DNA of 64,000 nt, from contig NC_081844.1 of assembly GCF_963259705.1 (NCBI RefSeq), positions 16,043,715 to 16,107,714 on the forward strand, written 5' to 3'. Shown here piece after piece: positions 1 through 11,430 of the stretch. The DNA comes from Myotis daubentonii (Eukaryota; Chordata; Mammalia; Chiroptera; Vespertilionidae). Each line of letters opens with the position of its first letter. Within the stretch, counting starts at the first letter, position 1. A model generated the notes under the pieces. The model saw only the letters and a program-made list of their open reading frames with translations. It did no database searches and had not been told where the DNA came from. The position numbers and the translations under genes are program-made.

Positions 1-1031
1 CTTGCTGCCCCTGGAAACTACCCAGGGACCTGATCTCCTGGGAACCTGCTGGGCCTCTCATATGGAAAGTCTCCAACATGAGGGAAATGGTCAGCACTGA
101 AATACATATACACCCATCAGTGTCACCCGGTCCTGGGATGGCAAAGCGTGGGACCCACCATCCGTGCGTGAGCAGGGGAAAGGACAGGGACAGGACGGGA
201 TGCCAGGGCTGACCACCTCTGGCTCACGTGCTGGGAGGAAAAGCAAGGCCGGCTCCTGAAGGCCAGCATAGCTCCACTGTGTGCAGAAAGGGAGAGTCCA
301 CAGGGGCGCTGGCCCGGAGCCCTCTGGTTTCCAGGAAAGAGTGCCGACAGTACAGCCTGCTCCCTGCGATTCACAGGACTCTCTTGACTCACAGGACACA
401 CACATATACCACCCTCTTTTTCTCACACAAGCCAACTTTTCAGGCTTCCAGTAAAAGACACAAGGAAAAAACTGTGGTTTGGGCCTGTCCTCCCCCCCTT
501 CCTTGGGGAGGACAGCCCAGCAATTTGGGGGGTGCTGGGTGGGGAGTGGTGGTGGTGGAGGCCTTCAGTGAGCTGGCTGCCTCCCCGGCCCTGCCCCTAC
601 CCCTACCAGTCAGCAGGGCACAGGGAAAGCCCTAAGCGCTAAAGGGGATCTTACCAGAAGAAAAGAATCAGTGAGATCAGGAGCAAGTTAGCTGGGGACA
701 GTCTCTGGCCTCAAGACAGCAGTCAACAAACATTTACTAAGAACTTACTATACAATTCGCTAAACTATCCTTCTGGAGATTCAATAATTTAATAATCCTA
801 CTATCTGTGTGTAAGTGTGGTGGGCAGACGGACATGAGCAGAGCAAGGACGATGGGCCAGGTACAGGGTGACTTTTCCTCCCCTGGCACGCAGCTGGTCA
901 TTTGGTTTGGACCCCCTGATGTTTCCTCCCTAGAGATAACATCTAGGCCTCAGTTGTATTTCAGCTCCAAGCCCAGAAAAGCAACAAAACCAGACCAGTG
1001 GACTGCATGGATGATCTGCATTATATAATGA
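1..1031. other. No gene recognised
   Basis: I see no exon, splice-bounded frame or young transposon here. The open frames are short, overlap on both strands and look compositional. A small A/T-rich piece near 720-795 resembles an old MIR/L2 fragment. By position it should lie in intron 1 of the downstream minus-strand gene. Confidence 0.4.
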
Positions 1032-1671
1032 CTAGGGGCCCAGTGCACGAAATTCGTGCACTGGGTGTGTGTGGGGGGGGGAGTGTCCCTCAGCCCAGCC
1101 TGCCCCCTTTCACATACTGGGAGCCCTCAGGCGTTGACCCCTATCACCCTCCAATCACAGGATCGGCCCCTTGCCCAGGCCTGACGCCTCTGGCCTAGGC
1201 GTCCGGCCCGGGCAGCGGGGACCCGCAGCTGCAGTGGCCCCGGGATCGTGGGCTTCGCTTTAGGCCCAGGCAAGGGGCCCCTAGCTCCTGGGACTGCCAG
1301 CTTCGACCGTGTCCAGCTCCCATCGCTGGCTCCACCCCTACTTCCTGCTATCACTGGCCAGGGCGGAAAAGGCACCTGATTCTCCGATCATGGCTGGGGG
1401 GCAGGGCAAAGGCGGCCCCAGGGCCGCCTTTGCCCTGCCCCCCAGCTCTTAGCTCCCCCCTGGGTTTCCGATCACTGTCAGTGGCAGGGGGCTTCTTCCT
1501 GCTTTCCCTTTCGCCTCCCTGCATTGTGCCTACATATGCAAATTAACCGCCATCTTGTTGGCAGTTAACTGCCAATCTTAGTTGGCAGTTAATTTGCATA
1601 TAGCCCTGATTAGCCAATGAAAAGGGTATCGTCGTACGCCAATTACCATTTTTCTCTTTTATTAGTGTTGA
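1032..1671 (-). mobile_element. HeliBat Helitron (non-autonomous), complete
   Basis: Both ends are visible. The minus-strand 5' end is TC (plus GA at 1670-1671) and the 3' end is CTAG (1032-1035), placed between A and T with no target duplication, as expected for rolling-circle Helitrons. A hairpin of about 11 bp lies just inside the 3' end, the usual Helitron terminator. The inside holds a 25-bp perfect inverted repeat (1393-1446) and an AT-rich inverted repeat around 1535-1601. No Rep/helicase frame is present, so it depended on proteins supplied in trans. Confidence 0.88.
1393..1446. repeat. Perfect 25-bp inverted repeat inside Helitron
   Basis: Arms 1393-1417 and 1422-1446 are perfect reverse complements around a 4-nt loop. 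They are GC-rich and could form a very stable hairpin. The repeat lies in the middle of the Helitron, so it is not the 3' terminator hairpin. Confidence 0.95.
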
Positions 1672-2104
1672 TTCCCTGCCCTGGCACCAACCAACCAATC
1701 AGTAGAGACCTAGACGCAGAAAGGACACACCTGGGAAGCTGCTGAATATTCAATTAGTATCTCCCCCTGGGACCTCCCCGCTGAAATCTCCACCCTTAAA
1801 ACCCTTAGGACAGAGGACCCACTGGCTCCCTCCCAGAAGCACCACTCCCCCACCCCACTCCCATCTCTGCCTTTCCATCCCCTTCCCCTTCTCTCAAGGG
1901 CACTCCCATGACTTCCCTCACTCCCAAGCTCCGAGAGCCTTCCTTGACCTCTATAACTTGTTTCCTAAGCCCATTTCTTGTAGGAATCACTTTTTCTACC
2001 TCTGTGACTTTGTAAATAAATATTCTCTTATAGTTTGGGTCTTGGCTCTGAATCTTTCCTAGCCAGAACCCAAGGCCCAGTGTGACCCCACCGGCCTAAC
2101 ACCT
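1672..2104 (+). mobile_element. LTR-like remnant (endogenous retrovirus)
   Basis: This C-rich block ends in CTAACA near 2101 and has an AATAAA signal near 2015, both typical of a solo ERV LTR. The upstream edge is obscured by the Helitron, which appears to have inserted at or in it. Class is not certain; ERV1-like is my best guess. No viral genes are attached. Confidence 0.4.
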
Positions 2105-2149
2105 GGTGCAGTTCCCGCCACCTACACCTTAAGGACGCCTGTTGTATAA

Positions 2150-2465
2150 GATTTTCACCCATGCTGAGTATTAAAATAGTATTCCATGTTTGCCAAATTG
2201 GTTAAAAATCATTCTTATAATCTCTTCATTTTCATTTCTTTGATTACTAGTGTGGCTCATCACATTTTCAGGTTTACTAACATTTATGTTTCTTCTTCAC
2301 AAATTGACTGTTTACCATCGTTTGCCCATTTTTGCTGTCATACATTCATCTTTTTTCTTATCGGTGTATGTAAGAGTTCACTGTATGGACTAATAACATA
2401 TTCACCTTTTGTCACATATTACAAATAACTTCCTAATCGTCTGCCTTTTAATTTTGTTAATTGAT
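2150..2465 (-). mobile_element. Old L1 fragment (antisense on plus)
   Basis: The plus strand reads as the reverse complement of an old mammalian L1 3' part (T-rich, with degraded versions of the usual antisense L1 phrases). It seems to resume at about 3060-3600, with an LTR-like block between. Confidence 0.5.
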
Positions 2466-3060
2466 ATTGTGGCCTCAAGGCGGTCACATGCTAACCTGAC
2501 AAGCACAGGGAAGGCCTATGTGGCAGCTTTGCAAACTCAGAGACCTAAAATAACCACAAACTTTTTAATTAAAAAAGCAGTCATATCCTAGGCTAGAATC
2601 GTCCCTGACAAAAGTCAGTGTTTACCTTAACTGAGCCTGTCTACTGTCTTCAGACTCTAGAATCATATACCTTTGAAAAGTCAGGGTAACTTTCCTTTTC
2701 CCGGACCCCTCAGGGCTCCCCCAATGCACCAGGGTGGAGACTATAATCCTCAGTTATTTTTATTGTGTTAATTGTTGACTATTAATTATCCTGTACCCAC
2801 CTATGGAAAAGATGCATATGTCTGCCATTTTTCTTTTTATTCAATCCCAGAGGTCCCCACTTTGCTTTCTCTCACCTCCCTAATCTATCACCAAAGAATT
2901 TCATATAACCCACTTAAGTCTCCTCTTTTGATTGTAATATATAAAATAAGGTGCAAAACTGCCATTCTCTGGAGCATTTTCTCAATCTGTTGAGATGTTG
3001 CTTCCCAGCAATTGTCAACAGTTTGGCTCAAACTCACAAAAATTCTTCACAGGTTTGAAT
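2466..3060 (+). mobile_element. LTR-like block interrupting L1
   Basis: The segment ends with a pattern typical of mammalian ERV1 LTRs: an A/T-rich TATA-like stretch, then a C/T-rich part near 2960-3040. Exact ends and target duplication were not resolved. Confidence 0.35.
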
Positions 3061-3268
3061 GTTTCTTATGTTGACAGTATTACTGATAAAATTTTTTAAA
3101 AGGTTAAAGTTAATATATCACACTTTTTGTTTAAAGTTTCTGCTTTTAGTAGCATGCCTGGAAAATCCTTTCCCACCCTGAAATTATAGAAATACACACC
3201 TATATTTTCTTGCCTTTAAAAAATTTAAATTTCTAATTTGTCTAGAATTTAATTTTGGCACAGAGAAA
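3061..3268 (-). mobile_element. Old L1 fragment, continuation
   Basis: Antisense L1-like sequence resembling the continuation of the piece ending at 2465. A Ves SINE then splits it again at 3285-3503. Confidence 0.4.
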
Positions 3269-3284
3269 GAGAATCTAACTTTTT

Positions 3285-3503
3285 TAAAATATATATATTT
3301 TATTGATTGTTTTACAGAGAGAAAGGGAAAGGGATAGAGAGTTAGAAACATCGATGAGAGAGAAACATCCATCAGCCGCCTCCTGCACACTCCCCACTGG
3401 GGTTGTGCCCGCAACCAAGGTACATGCCCTTGACCGGAATCGAACCTGGGACCCTTGAGTCGGCAGGCTGACGCTCTATCCACTGAGCCAAACCGGTTAG
3501 GGC
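3285..3503 (-). mobile_element. Ves SINE, full length
   Basis: Young tRNA-derived Ves SINE in reverse: A-tail as a T-run on the left, tRNA-like head (aaaccggttagggc) on the right. It is flanked by a perfect 16-bp target duplication at 3269-3284 and 3504-3519. Confidence 0.95.
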
Positions 3504-3979
3504 GAGAATCTAACTTTTTAATAACAGTTAGCCAATTATCTCAATACTGTTTAATGAATATCCATTTTCCTTGTAAACCTCAACCGTGGAGTCGACAGAA
3601 AGTTAGAAATTGAGGTAAAGTCAAATATATCGTTTGCACAGAGAGGCCACAGGTGGCTGGTCTAGCTAATGACATGTAAGAGCACAGTGTGGGTGCCATC
3701 TCTTTCACTTCCTCCTTCCTGCTCAGGGGCACAGCTGGCAAGTAACAACCATGAGGTCCAAGTCCACTGTGCCAAGGATGGCAGAGCAGACAGATAAATG
3801 GAGAGAGCCTGGGTTCCCACAGGCATCACTGAGCAAGAACGCGGCCTCCCACGATGCTTTACTACCTGCCAATCAGCACTGGCTGGACGATGGTGTTATT
3901 TGCATCTAAACACCCCCTTGTAATACAACCATAGTCTTTTTTTCCCTTAATTTTGTAAGAACTGCTAGGATTTACTGTT

Positions 3980-4270
3980 ACTTGCCAGGCATTGTGCTAA
4001 GCAATTTGTTTTCATTATCTCATTTAATCTCAACAAGACACACTTTACAGTACTTCTCCAATGATAAGTATCAATGACAGCTCTTCTGAGTAGAGAAAGA
4101 CACTGGCTTACCTGCACCTCTGTAAGACAACTCCCTATTTCAGAAACATTAAAACAACAAACAGCATCTTAAAATTCAGCAAGCATTTTACAGATGAGGA
4201 CACTGAGGCTAAGTAGATTTGCTCAAAACCACACAATTGGTAAATAAATAATACCATTACTGGTTGCTGA
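3980..4270 (-). mobile_element. MIR fragment
   Basis: Carries the reversed MIR core (tcatttaatctcaac and ttttacagatgaggacactg phrases). It is strongly diverged, as expected for an ancient mammalian SINE. Confidence 0.65.
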
Positions 4271-4959
4271 ATTCCTACACATACTGAGGTCTGTTTTTGG
4301 ATGTTCCTATTCTGTTCCATTTATCTAACCCTGTGACAATGTCACTATTTTTTTCTTCATTATTATTTTTTTCTGGTAAAGCAAGTCCAACTTCACTACT
4401 TTCTTTTTAAAATTGTTTTTGGCTACCCTTGTACATTTATTCTTGCAGGAAAAAAAAAAAAAAACTTTTTAAATTATCTAACTTGGCTGCCCAGTGTTCT
4501 GAATCAGAGCTTCCTGGGTGAGATCCAGTATCTGCAGATCCAGTTCTGATACATGAACCTTGCTCGTTTGGGCACTGGTCTGACATTTCAGGACGGCTGG
4601 ACTAGACAGGACCACCTACGACATCCTGTGATTTCTCTGAACTCTTTGAACTCCCCCTCTCCCACTTGTGGTACCAGACCTCAGCCTGCCCAGCCTGCAG
4701 GGGAGCTGACAATGAGAGCTCCTCCCACAGAGGCAAGTTGTTGGGATTGTGGGTCCTAAGAACACAGGGCCTCTGAGGCAGCTTTATAACTTATACCCAC
4801 TTGCTTCTCAGATCTGTGTCAACCTGAGGGGACCAGGCAGCCTGAGGCAGCCTCGGCTCAACAGCAGCCAGGCCTGCTCTCTGTCTTAGGTTTAAAAAGA
4901 AATCTTTCCTGTGTAGCTCTGTGAACCAGAGTTTACAAAGGACATTCCTCCCATCCTGA

Positions 4960-5305
4960 AGGCAGTGGGTTGAATAACACCCCAAATCCATGTCCACCCA
5001 AAAGTGCAGAAGGTGAGCTTTTGGGAAAGAGGGTCTGTGCAGATATAATGAAGACGCCCAAGACTGGTATCTTTACACGAGGAAGGAGGCGATCTGGACA
5101 CAGACACAGAGAGAAGGCACGTGAAGACGGCAGAGATGTGCGAGTGATGTTGTCACCGGCCAAGGATCAAAAACTCCTGGGGCACCAGAAGCTGGAAGGA
5201 GTCTCCCTAGAGCTGTGGGGGGAATGTGGCCTGGCTGGCACCTTGATTTCACAAACCAAGTTTGTGACAATTTGTTAGGGCACCCCTAGGACACTAACAC
5301 CTTGA
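4960..5305 (+). mobile_element. MLT1-like LTR (ERVL-MaLR), sense
   Basis: Diverged MaLR LTR: a gttgaataacaccccaaat start, an internal purine-rich part and a terminal gacaatttgttagggcac segment are recognisable. Ancient and non-coding. Confidence 0.6.
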
Positions 5306-5340
5306 ACCAGAATTAAGACCTTTTATCTCAGGCTCCCTGG

Positions 5341-6045
5341 CTATGGGTGGCAGAATTCCAAGATGACCCCCAATGACCCTCACCCTTGTGTGTGGGCAGG
5401 GCCTGTAAATATGATATCACTCCTGTTATTGTGTTACATTATGTAGGCAAAGGGATTCTGCTGGGATTAGCTGACCAACTTAGTGGACCTGGAGGTAGGG
5501 AAAACTATCCTGTAATGGCCAGAACTGATCAGGTGAACCCTTAAAAGGGACAGGCCCTTGCTGGCAAAGGGGACTTGAAGCATGAGAAGGATTCAACCTG
5601 GGAGAGAGAGTAACTTCCGGTATGGAAGTCCAGCAGACACCAAGTTAACCACGTGACTCGGGAAAACACCACCAGGAACATGACACCAACACCCTGACCT
5701 GATGCTCTGAAAAGGATGCAACATCGTGACTGTGACATTCCTGCCAACAAGGCACAACCTCGTTCTAAGAAAGAGGAACTGTTACAGACTGGAGGAGACT
5801 GACGGGAAATAATGACTAAACGCAATGCGGGATTCCAGATCAGATCCTGGAACAGAAAAAGGATATTCGTGAAAATATTGGTGAGATTTAAATAAGGCCT
5901 GTGGCTTAGCTGAAGTGCCAATGTCGATTTCCTGTTCTTGGTAACTATCCTATGGGGTGAGGGATAAAAAGGCACTCTGCTATATATTTTTTTACAACTT
6001 TCCTGTAAGTCTAAAATTAGTCCCAAATAAAAAGGTTGAAATAAA
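5341..6045 (+). mobile_element. Ancient retroelement remnants, unassigned
   Basis: The first part (5341-5600) resembles a second ancient LTR. The last part ends with an A-rich AATAAAAAGG-type 3' tail typical of an old LINE/LTR unit. I cannot name the family by eye. Confidence 0.35.
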
Positions 6046-6147
6046 AGGAAATGGTTAAGTAAATTAACAGAGGTTGTCTCAGGATGTCAGACCTTTTCTC
6101 GCATGCATGCATCTTTATGCTCATCTTTACAACAGTATGCATTACTT

Positions 6148-6364
6148 TTTTAAAAAATATTTTATTGATTTTTTACAGAGAGGAAGGCAGAGGGATAGAG
6201 AGTTAGAAACATTGATTGGAGAGAAACATTGATCAGCTGCCTCCTGTACACCTCCTACTGGGGATGTGCCCGCAACCAAGGTACATGCCCTTGACCGGAA
6301 TTGAACCTGGGACCCTTCAGTCCACAGGCCAACGCTCTATCCACTGAGCCAAACCGGCTAGGGC
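6148..6364 (-). mobile_element. Ves SINE
   Basis: Reversed Ves SINE: T-run on the left, head (aaaccggctagggc) on the right. The flanks repeat an approximate atgcattac motif (6138-6146 and 6369-6377), a decayed target duplication. Confidence 0.92.
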
Positions 6365-7425
6365 AGCATGCATTACCTTTGATAACCAGAGGCAGAGGTT
6401 GGAATAAGTGGACTGATACAAACGATGTTGGTTTGGAGCCAAGAAACTGCTCTAGCTAAGAGGAGGATGGAGCCTAAGACAGAGGGCTGCTAAAACAGAG
6501 CAACAGTCTTTAATAGGGAAACCCAGACTATTGGTGCCTTAGACTCCAGAGCCCTTTACAGTTGCTGGACCCAAACTAAATTTCTAGCCACATCATGTGT
6601 CCCTCCATCAGCCGCTCTGGCCTATATTGGCCACCCCTGCTTCAGGAACATTCATTCGTTATTCACACAACTCTCCTTGCCAGGACTCCTCTCCTCCCTC
6701 TCTCCCTCAACTTGCCTTCCTTCCACTTCCAGGAAGCCTTCCCAGACCACTGCGGCCCCAGTTAGCTCACCTGTCCACTCCCCCCCACCCCGCCCCACAT
6801 CCTTAAGTGTCTCTTGCCTGCCTCAGTCAGTGGAGCTTAAGGAATGCCACAGATAGCATGTAACTCCCCATGTGTACTCAGCTCACCTCCACACATATCT
6901 GACCAGCATCTTTAGAAGAGCAACAATGTTTTCTGCCTGTCTGCCTGGAGGGGAAGCGCTCTTATGGCTGAACACCTTGGGCTTGGACAATCCCTTCCAG
7001 TCCTCCTGCACATCCCTGCAGCACACAGGCCCCCTGGTCACAAGCTGAGGATGTACTGACCAGGAGTCTGTGGTGCCTACTCACAAAATTCTTTATGCCG
7101 CTCCTATTTGTTTTTATGACTATAATTAAGTTAAATAGTAACAAATATGAATGCAGAGAGACACAGTTTTGATTTCTTCGAAAGTAAAGGAAGTGTTCTA
7201 GAACAAGCAATTCTGAAATTGTGGCCTTGGAGGACAGCTGGGTCACTGAGACCATTTCAGGAGGTCTGCAAGGTAAAAACTATTTTTCTTATAATATTAA
7301 GATGTTAAAAGCCCTTTCATTCTCATTTTTCAGAAGCTACAGAAAGTGTGATGAATGTGTGCCAGGTAGTTTTGAGTTTTTCTAGAAATTTCTAAGGTAG
7401 AAGTTTAGAGTCCAGATATATATGT
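6365..7425. other. No gene recognised
   Basis: Mostly unique-looking sequence. There is a C-rich stretch at 6660-6800 and A/T-rich old repeat-like sequence after 7080. No splice-bounded conserved frame is seen. Confidence 0.35.
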
Positions 7426-7428
7426 TTT

Positions 7429-7592
7429 CAGCCCTGGCTGGGTGGCTCTGTTGATTGGAGTCGTCCCGATGCACCAGGGTTGTGGGTTCGATCTCCAGTC
7501 GAGCGCATACAAGTAGCAACCAATAAATGCATGAACAGGTGGAACAACAAATCGATGTTGATGTTTCTCTTTCTCTCAATTAAAAAAAAATC
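7429..7592 (+). mobile_element. Short bat tRNA-SINE (deleted class)
   Basis: Head ccctggctgggtggctctg with tRNA A/B-box-like parts, then a body ending in a TTTCTCT motif and an A-run. It is about 50 nt shorter than full Ves elements, with a different middle (caataaatgcatgaa). Confidence 0.8.
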
Positions 7593-7820
7593 AGTAAATA
7601 TATACATTTTCAGAGATTATCTCATTTTGTTCAACTGAGTATTTATCAAACTTACATCATACCTATTATAATTTATCTAATTATCTAACAAATAATTATT
7701 TTGAAATCCTAAAGATATGTAAAAGTATAAAAACTTTATTTTGAAAGTTATTTTTCATAAAAATATGCTTTTCACGTTAACACGTAATGACCTATTTTTG
7801 TTATTTTATTTTATTTTATT

Positions 7821-8036
7821 TTTTTAAATATGTTTTATTGATTTTTTACAGAGGAAGGGAGAGAGATAGAGAGTCAGAAACATTGATGAGAGAGAAACAT
7901 CGATAAGCTGCCTCCTGCACATCTCCCACTGGGGATATGCCCGCAACCCAGGCACATGCCCTTGACCGGAACCGAACCCGGGACCCTTCAGTCCGCGGGC
8001 CGACGCTCTATCCACTGAGCCAAACCGGTTTCGGCT
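7821..8036 (-). mobile_element. Ves SINE
   Basis: Reversed young Ves SINE with the head aaaccggtttcggc. The flanking sequence tgttatttta repeats on both sides (about 7799 and 8036), a probable target duplication. Confidence 0.92.
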
Positions 8037-8289
8037 GTTATTTTAAATGAATAACTATTTTTAAACTTGTTTTAATTTTTAGCATGATAAGTATCAATAG
8101 GTAGCCAAATAAGAAAAAGACAGTATTAAGGAATCCTAGGATCAAAAAGTTTAAGAACTGTGTTACAAATGAAAAAAAAAAAATTAAATTAGATGTGTGC
8201 ATTAAAAAAGTAGAATTCTGTATGTGGACTGGTTTGCAAATGTCTTTTTTAAAAAAATGAAAACTAATTAACAGACATGTAAATACTTT

Positions 8290-8650
8290 CCCCAGCAATT
8301 CCACTTCTGAGAATTTCTTCTATAGTCACATTTACACAATGTAGGAAATGTCATCTGCATAACTTTTCACTGTAGCATTGTACATAATGACAAAATACAG
8401 AAAACAACCCAAGTTGGGAAGAGAGGGAGAACATATCTTGGTTAAAAATTTACTGCACTCCCATATTCTGGAATAATATGCAGTCACAATAAAAGAATAG
8501 TAAAAGTATTCTGTGTGCTGATACGGAAAGATCTAATACAGTTGGTAGGTGAAAAAACAAGATGCTAAACGACGTGTCTAAAATGCAAACCTACAGCATT
8601 TGTAAGATGTTTCACTGAATACTGAACACGTGACTTTTTAAAATTTGTGT
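8290..8650 (+). mobile_element. Old L1 3' fragment, sense
   Basis: Matches the pattern of an old L1 3' end in forward orientation: gcaattccacttctgag start, then degraded versions of the usual L1 3' phrases. Confidence 0.55.
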
Positions 8651-8654
8651 TGCC

Positions 8655-8810
8655 TTTTTTTTTTTATTCCTCATCTAAGGATGTGTTTATTGATTTTTAG
8701 AGAGAAATGGAGTGAGAGACAGAGAAATATTGTGAGAGAGAAACATTGATCAGCTGCCTCCCTTATGCCCTGTTGGGGATCGAACCAACTGACCCACCCA
8801 GCCAGGGCAC
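8655..8810 (-). mobile_element. Bat SINE, internally deleted
   Basis: Reversed SINE with a T-run, the catctaaggatgtg segment and a cagccagggc head. It is shorter than a full element and lacks part of the tRNA-related region. Confidence 0.75.
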
Positions 8811-8859
8811 ATGTGTGATTTTTTTAAACTGTCTTTTTATTTTTAGCCTTTTGATTTTT

Positions 8860-9290
8860 TTGTTGTTGTTAATCCTCACCTGAGGATATTTTTCCCCCAA
8901 TGATTTTTAGAGAGAGTGGAAGTGAGGGGGAGAGACAGAGAGAGAAACATCTATGTCTCACATAGGATGCCTTCCGCACGTGCCTGGACCAGGCCAGGGG
9001 ATGGAGCCCTTGACCAGAATACAACCCCGTCAGTCCCAGGGCTAATGCTCTAAACCAGGGGTGGGCAAACTTTTTGACTCGAGGGCCACAATGGGTTCTT
9101 AAACTGGACCGGAGGGCCGGAACAAAAGCATGGATGGAGTGTTTGTGTGAACTAATATAAATTCAAAGTAAACATCATTACATAAAAGGGTACGGTCTTT
9201 TTTTCAATAGTTTTATTCATTTCAAGCGGGCCGTAGTTTGCCCACAGCTGCTCTAAACACTAACCAAAACTGGTCAGGGGTAGCCTTTTG
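8860..9290 (-). mobile_element. Bat SINE split by an nhAT transposon
   Basis: Reversed SINE (aatcctcacctgagg on the left, ctggtcagggg head on the right), interrupted at 9056-9250 by an nhAT element. The two halves rejoin exactly when the nhAT and one copy of its 8-bp duplication are removed. Confidence 0.85.
9056..9250 (-). mobile_element. nhAT (non-autonomous hAT transposon)
   Basis: Terminal inverted repeats cagggg/tgggcaaac on the left and gtttgcccacagctg on the right. It is bounded by a perfect 8-bp target duplication (ctctaaac at 9048-9055 and 9251-9258), the hAT signature. It is 195 bp long and cannot encode a transposase. Two close relatives lie at 30349 and 30645. Confidence 0.95.
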
Positions 9291-9549
9291 ATTTTTGAGC
9301 TCTGTGAATATATGACCTGGTGAAAAACATTTAATGAAAAAAAAAGAGAAATCCCAGGTAATACATATGGTGTGATTTTTATGTACAAACAATTTGCAAG
9401 TTTTATTAGGGGATGTAGAGATCCAAAGAGAAGGCCCCAGCCCAAATCAAAGCTTTGGCAAATAAAAATAAATGCACATGCTTTTAAGGTAAAATAAAAT
9501 GTTTAAAACCTGGATTTTTTTTTTTTTAATTCCCAACTTCTGGCTGCTC

Positions 9550-9778
9550 TTCTCTTTTTTTTTTAATGTATATTTTTAAATTGGTTTTGAGAGAGGAAGG
9601 GAGAGAGAGAAAGAGAAACATCCATGTAAGAACAGAACATTGATCTGTTGCTTCCTGCATGCCCCCGCCCCCCCTCAACCCCCGCCAGGGAATCAAGCCA
9701 ACAGCTTGGCATGTGCCCTAACTGTGAATCAAATCAGCAATCTTTCCACCCAACCAACTGAGCCACACTGGCCAGGGC
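9550..9778 (-). mobile_element. Bat SINE
   Basis: Reversed SINE: T-run, GA-rich segment, a C-rich expansion at 9660-9690 and the head cactggccagggc. Confidence 0.85.
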
Positions 9779-10579
9779 TGATGTTCTTCATTAACTACTA
9801 ATCCTGAGTGCACTGACCAAGAGCCTTTAAGAACCCACCATAATAAATTCAAGACAGTCATCTCATTCCACCAAACCCCCGACTCTCCTGGGCCCGATGA
9901 TGGAAAAAGGTTATGAGGCCTGAGCAGGCAGTCAGAGCTCCAGTTCCCAAAGCAAGGAATTTGGTTTCCCATGGCTGGTCATGCCAGGCTCTCTCAAGCT
10001 GCTTCTGTGGCTGTCCTTCCTCCCACCTTTGTGGGAGTCCCAGAGGGCCCACTGGGGGCCCTGTCTCTGCATCTCAGGTGGGCCCAACAGAGGATCCCCT
10101 CTGGGAGTCTCCATAGCTACAGGAAGAGTGGGAATGGAGCAGCTGGGGCTTGGAGACCTTGTGGGGAGGCTGCCCTGCTTGTCCCCTGGGACACCACGAG
10201 GCCCCTGGCTGGCAGCAGACTCTGGACTCCTTATCTGCTGGCATTCTGCCGGCCCGCCAGCCTCGAGGTCAGAGAAGTCCTCTCTGATATCTAATGAGTC
10301 CTGGCTGGGGCCCCGCAGCATGGCCCTTCCTCACCCACGTCCCACCCTCCCATGTCCCCAGGGAGTCTAAAAAGAGAAAGAGGTAGAGGACTTCTCCAGG
10401 AGAAACTTCTCTCCACACAAGCAAAGTCCTTCCCCCCCTTCCCCCCCCCCCAAAAAAAAATGAGCAGAGCAACTGGCTCCTTGCTTTCCACATTTTCAAG
10501 AAAAACACTAGTATTATCAGCAATTTCATCATCACATTTAGGAACAAAAATTGAACTTTTCTTTGGTCTTCACCATCAA

Positions 10580-10725
10580 GCCTCTTGGCTGCTTGCTAGC
10601 CATGTGACTTGGGTCACCCATTAGCCTCTCTAGATCCAGTTTCTTCAGCTGTAAAACAAAGGGGCTACACTTGAAGCTTCCCGAAGTCCCTCCAGTTCAA
10701 CATCCTATAGTCTGTGGTTCTGCTA
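10580..10725 (+). mobile_element. MIR fragment
   Basis: Recognisable MIR core: gccatgtgacttgggtcac and ttcttcagctgtaaaac phrases in forward orientation. Confidence 0.75.
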
Positions 10726-11284
10726 AATATCCGAGCATGATTTTTTTCAGGCATCAAATGGGAACAGACTGAATTATTTTGGCAGAATGGGGAGAAGGTC
10801 CCAATTCCCAGACATATAGCATCTATTCACAGCACTACTCTAGATTCCAAGATGCTGTAAATGCTTGCCATGGATTGAGGTTGCTCCTAGAGTAGAGTGT
10901 GAGCAGGTATGGAAGATGGAGGTGGGAAGGATGTGAAAACAGAACCAGTCCAGTGACTGATATATACTGCACACACGCATGCGTGCACAGTCAGGCCTTC
11001 CGGCCTTTTTTAATCAGCCCCAAAGAGGAGTTTCCATTACCTGAAGAAATCAGAGCAGCTCCAAAAACTAACGGTGGGAAAAGAAGCCCTTTTCCCATTG
11101 CCCAGGGAATCCGTGGACAATCCCTGGCCACAGAAAAGAGGACTACGCAGAGAGTCAGAAAACTGCACCCATGTTCCTAAGGAGGAGATGAACCAACCTT
11201 AAATCTGGGCTCACCCCACTCCTACAACTCAACCCACCTATCAGCTTCTGGGGCCCCTAAATAATCCAGTCCATTCCACAGAAA

Positions 11285-11430
11285 TAACGATGATGATGAT
11301 AAGGAGGAGAATACCTCTACTATGTTCCAGACACAATCACAACATGCTGCACGGTGATGAAAACAGGCCCAGAGATGACGTATTTCTCCCCGCTGGACAG
11401 TGAGGGGGCCAGGATTTGAACAGATTCATC
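11285..11430 (+). mobile_element. MIR-like fragment
   Basis: Degraded MIR-like stretch with tgatgatgat, tatgttccagacac and gaggccaggatttgaac-type phrases. Confidence 0.5.

Noticed and set aside
9913..10370. Frames of 107-129 codons on both strands, one with a signal-peptide-like start
   Set aside because: Four overlapping frames on opposite strands point to composition. No splice context, family motif or neighbour supports a gene.
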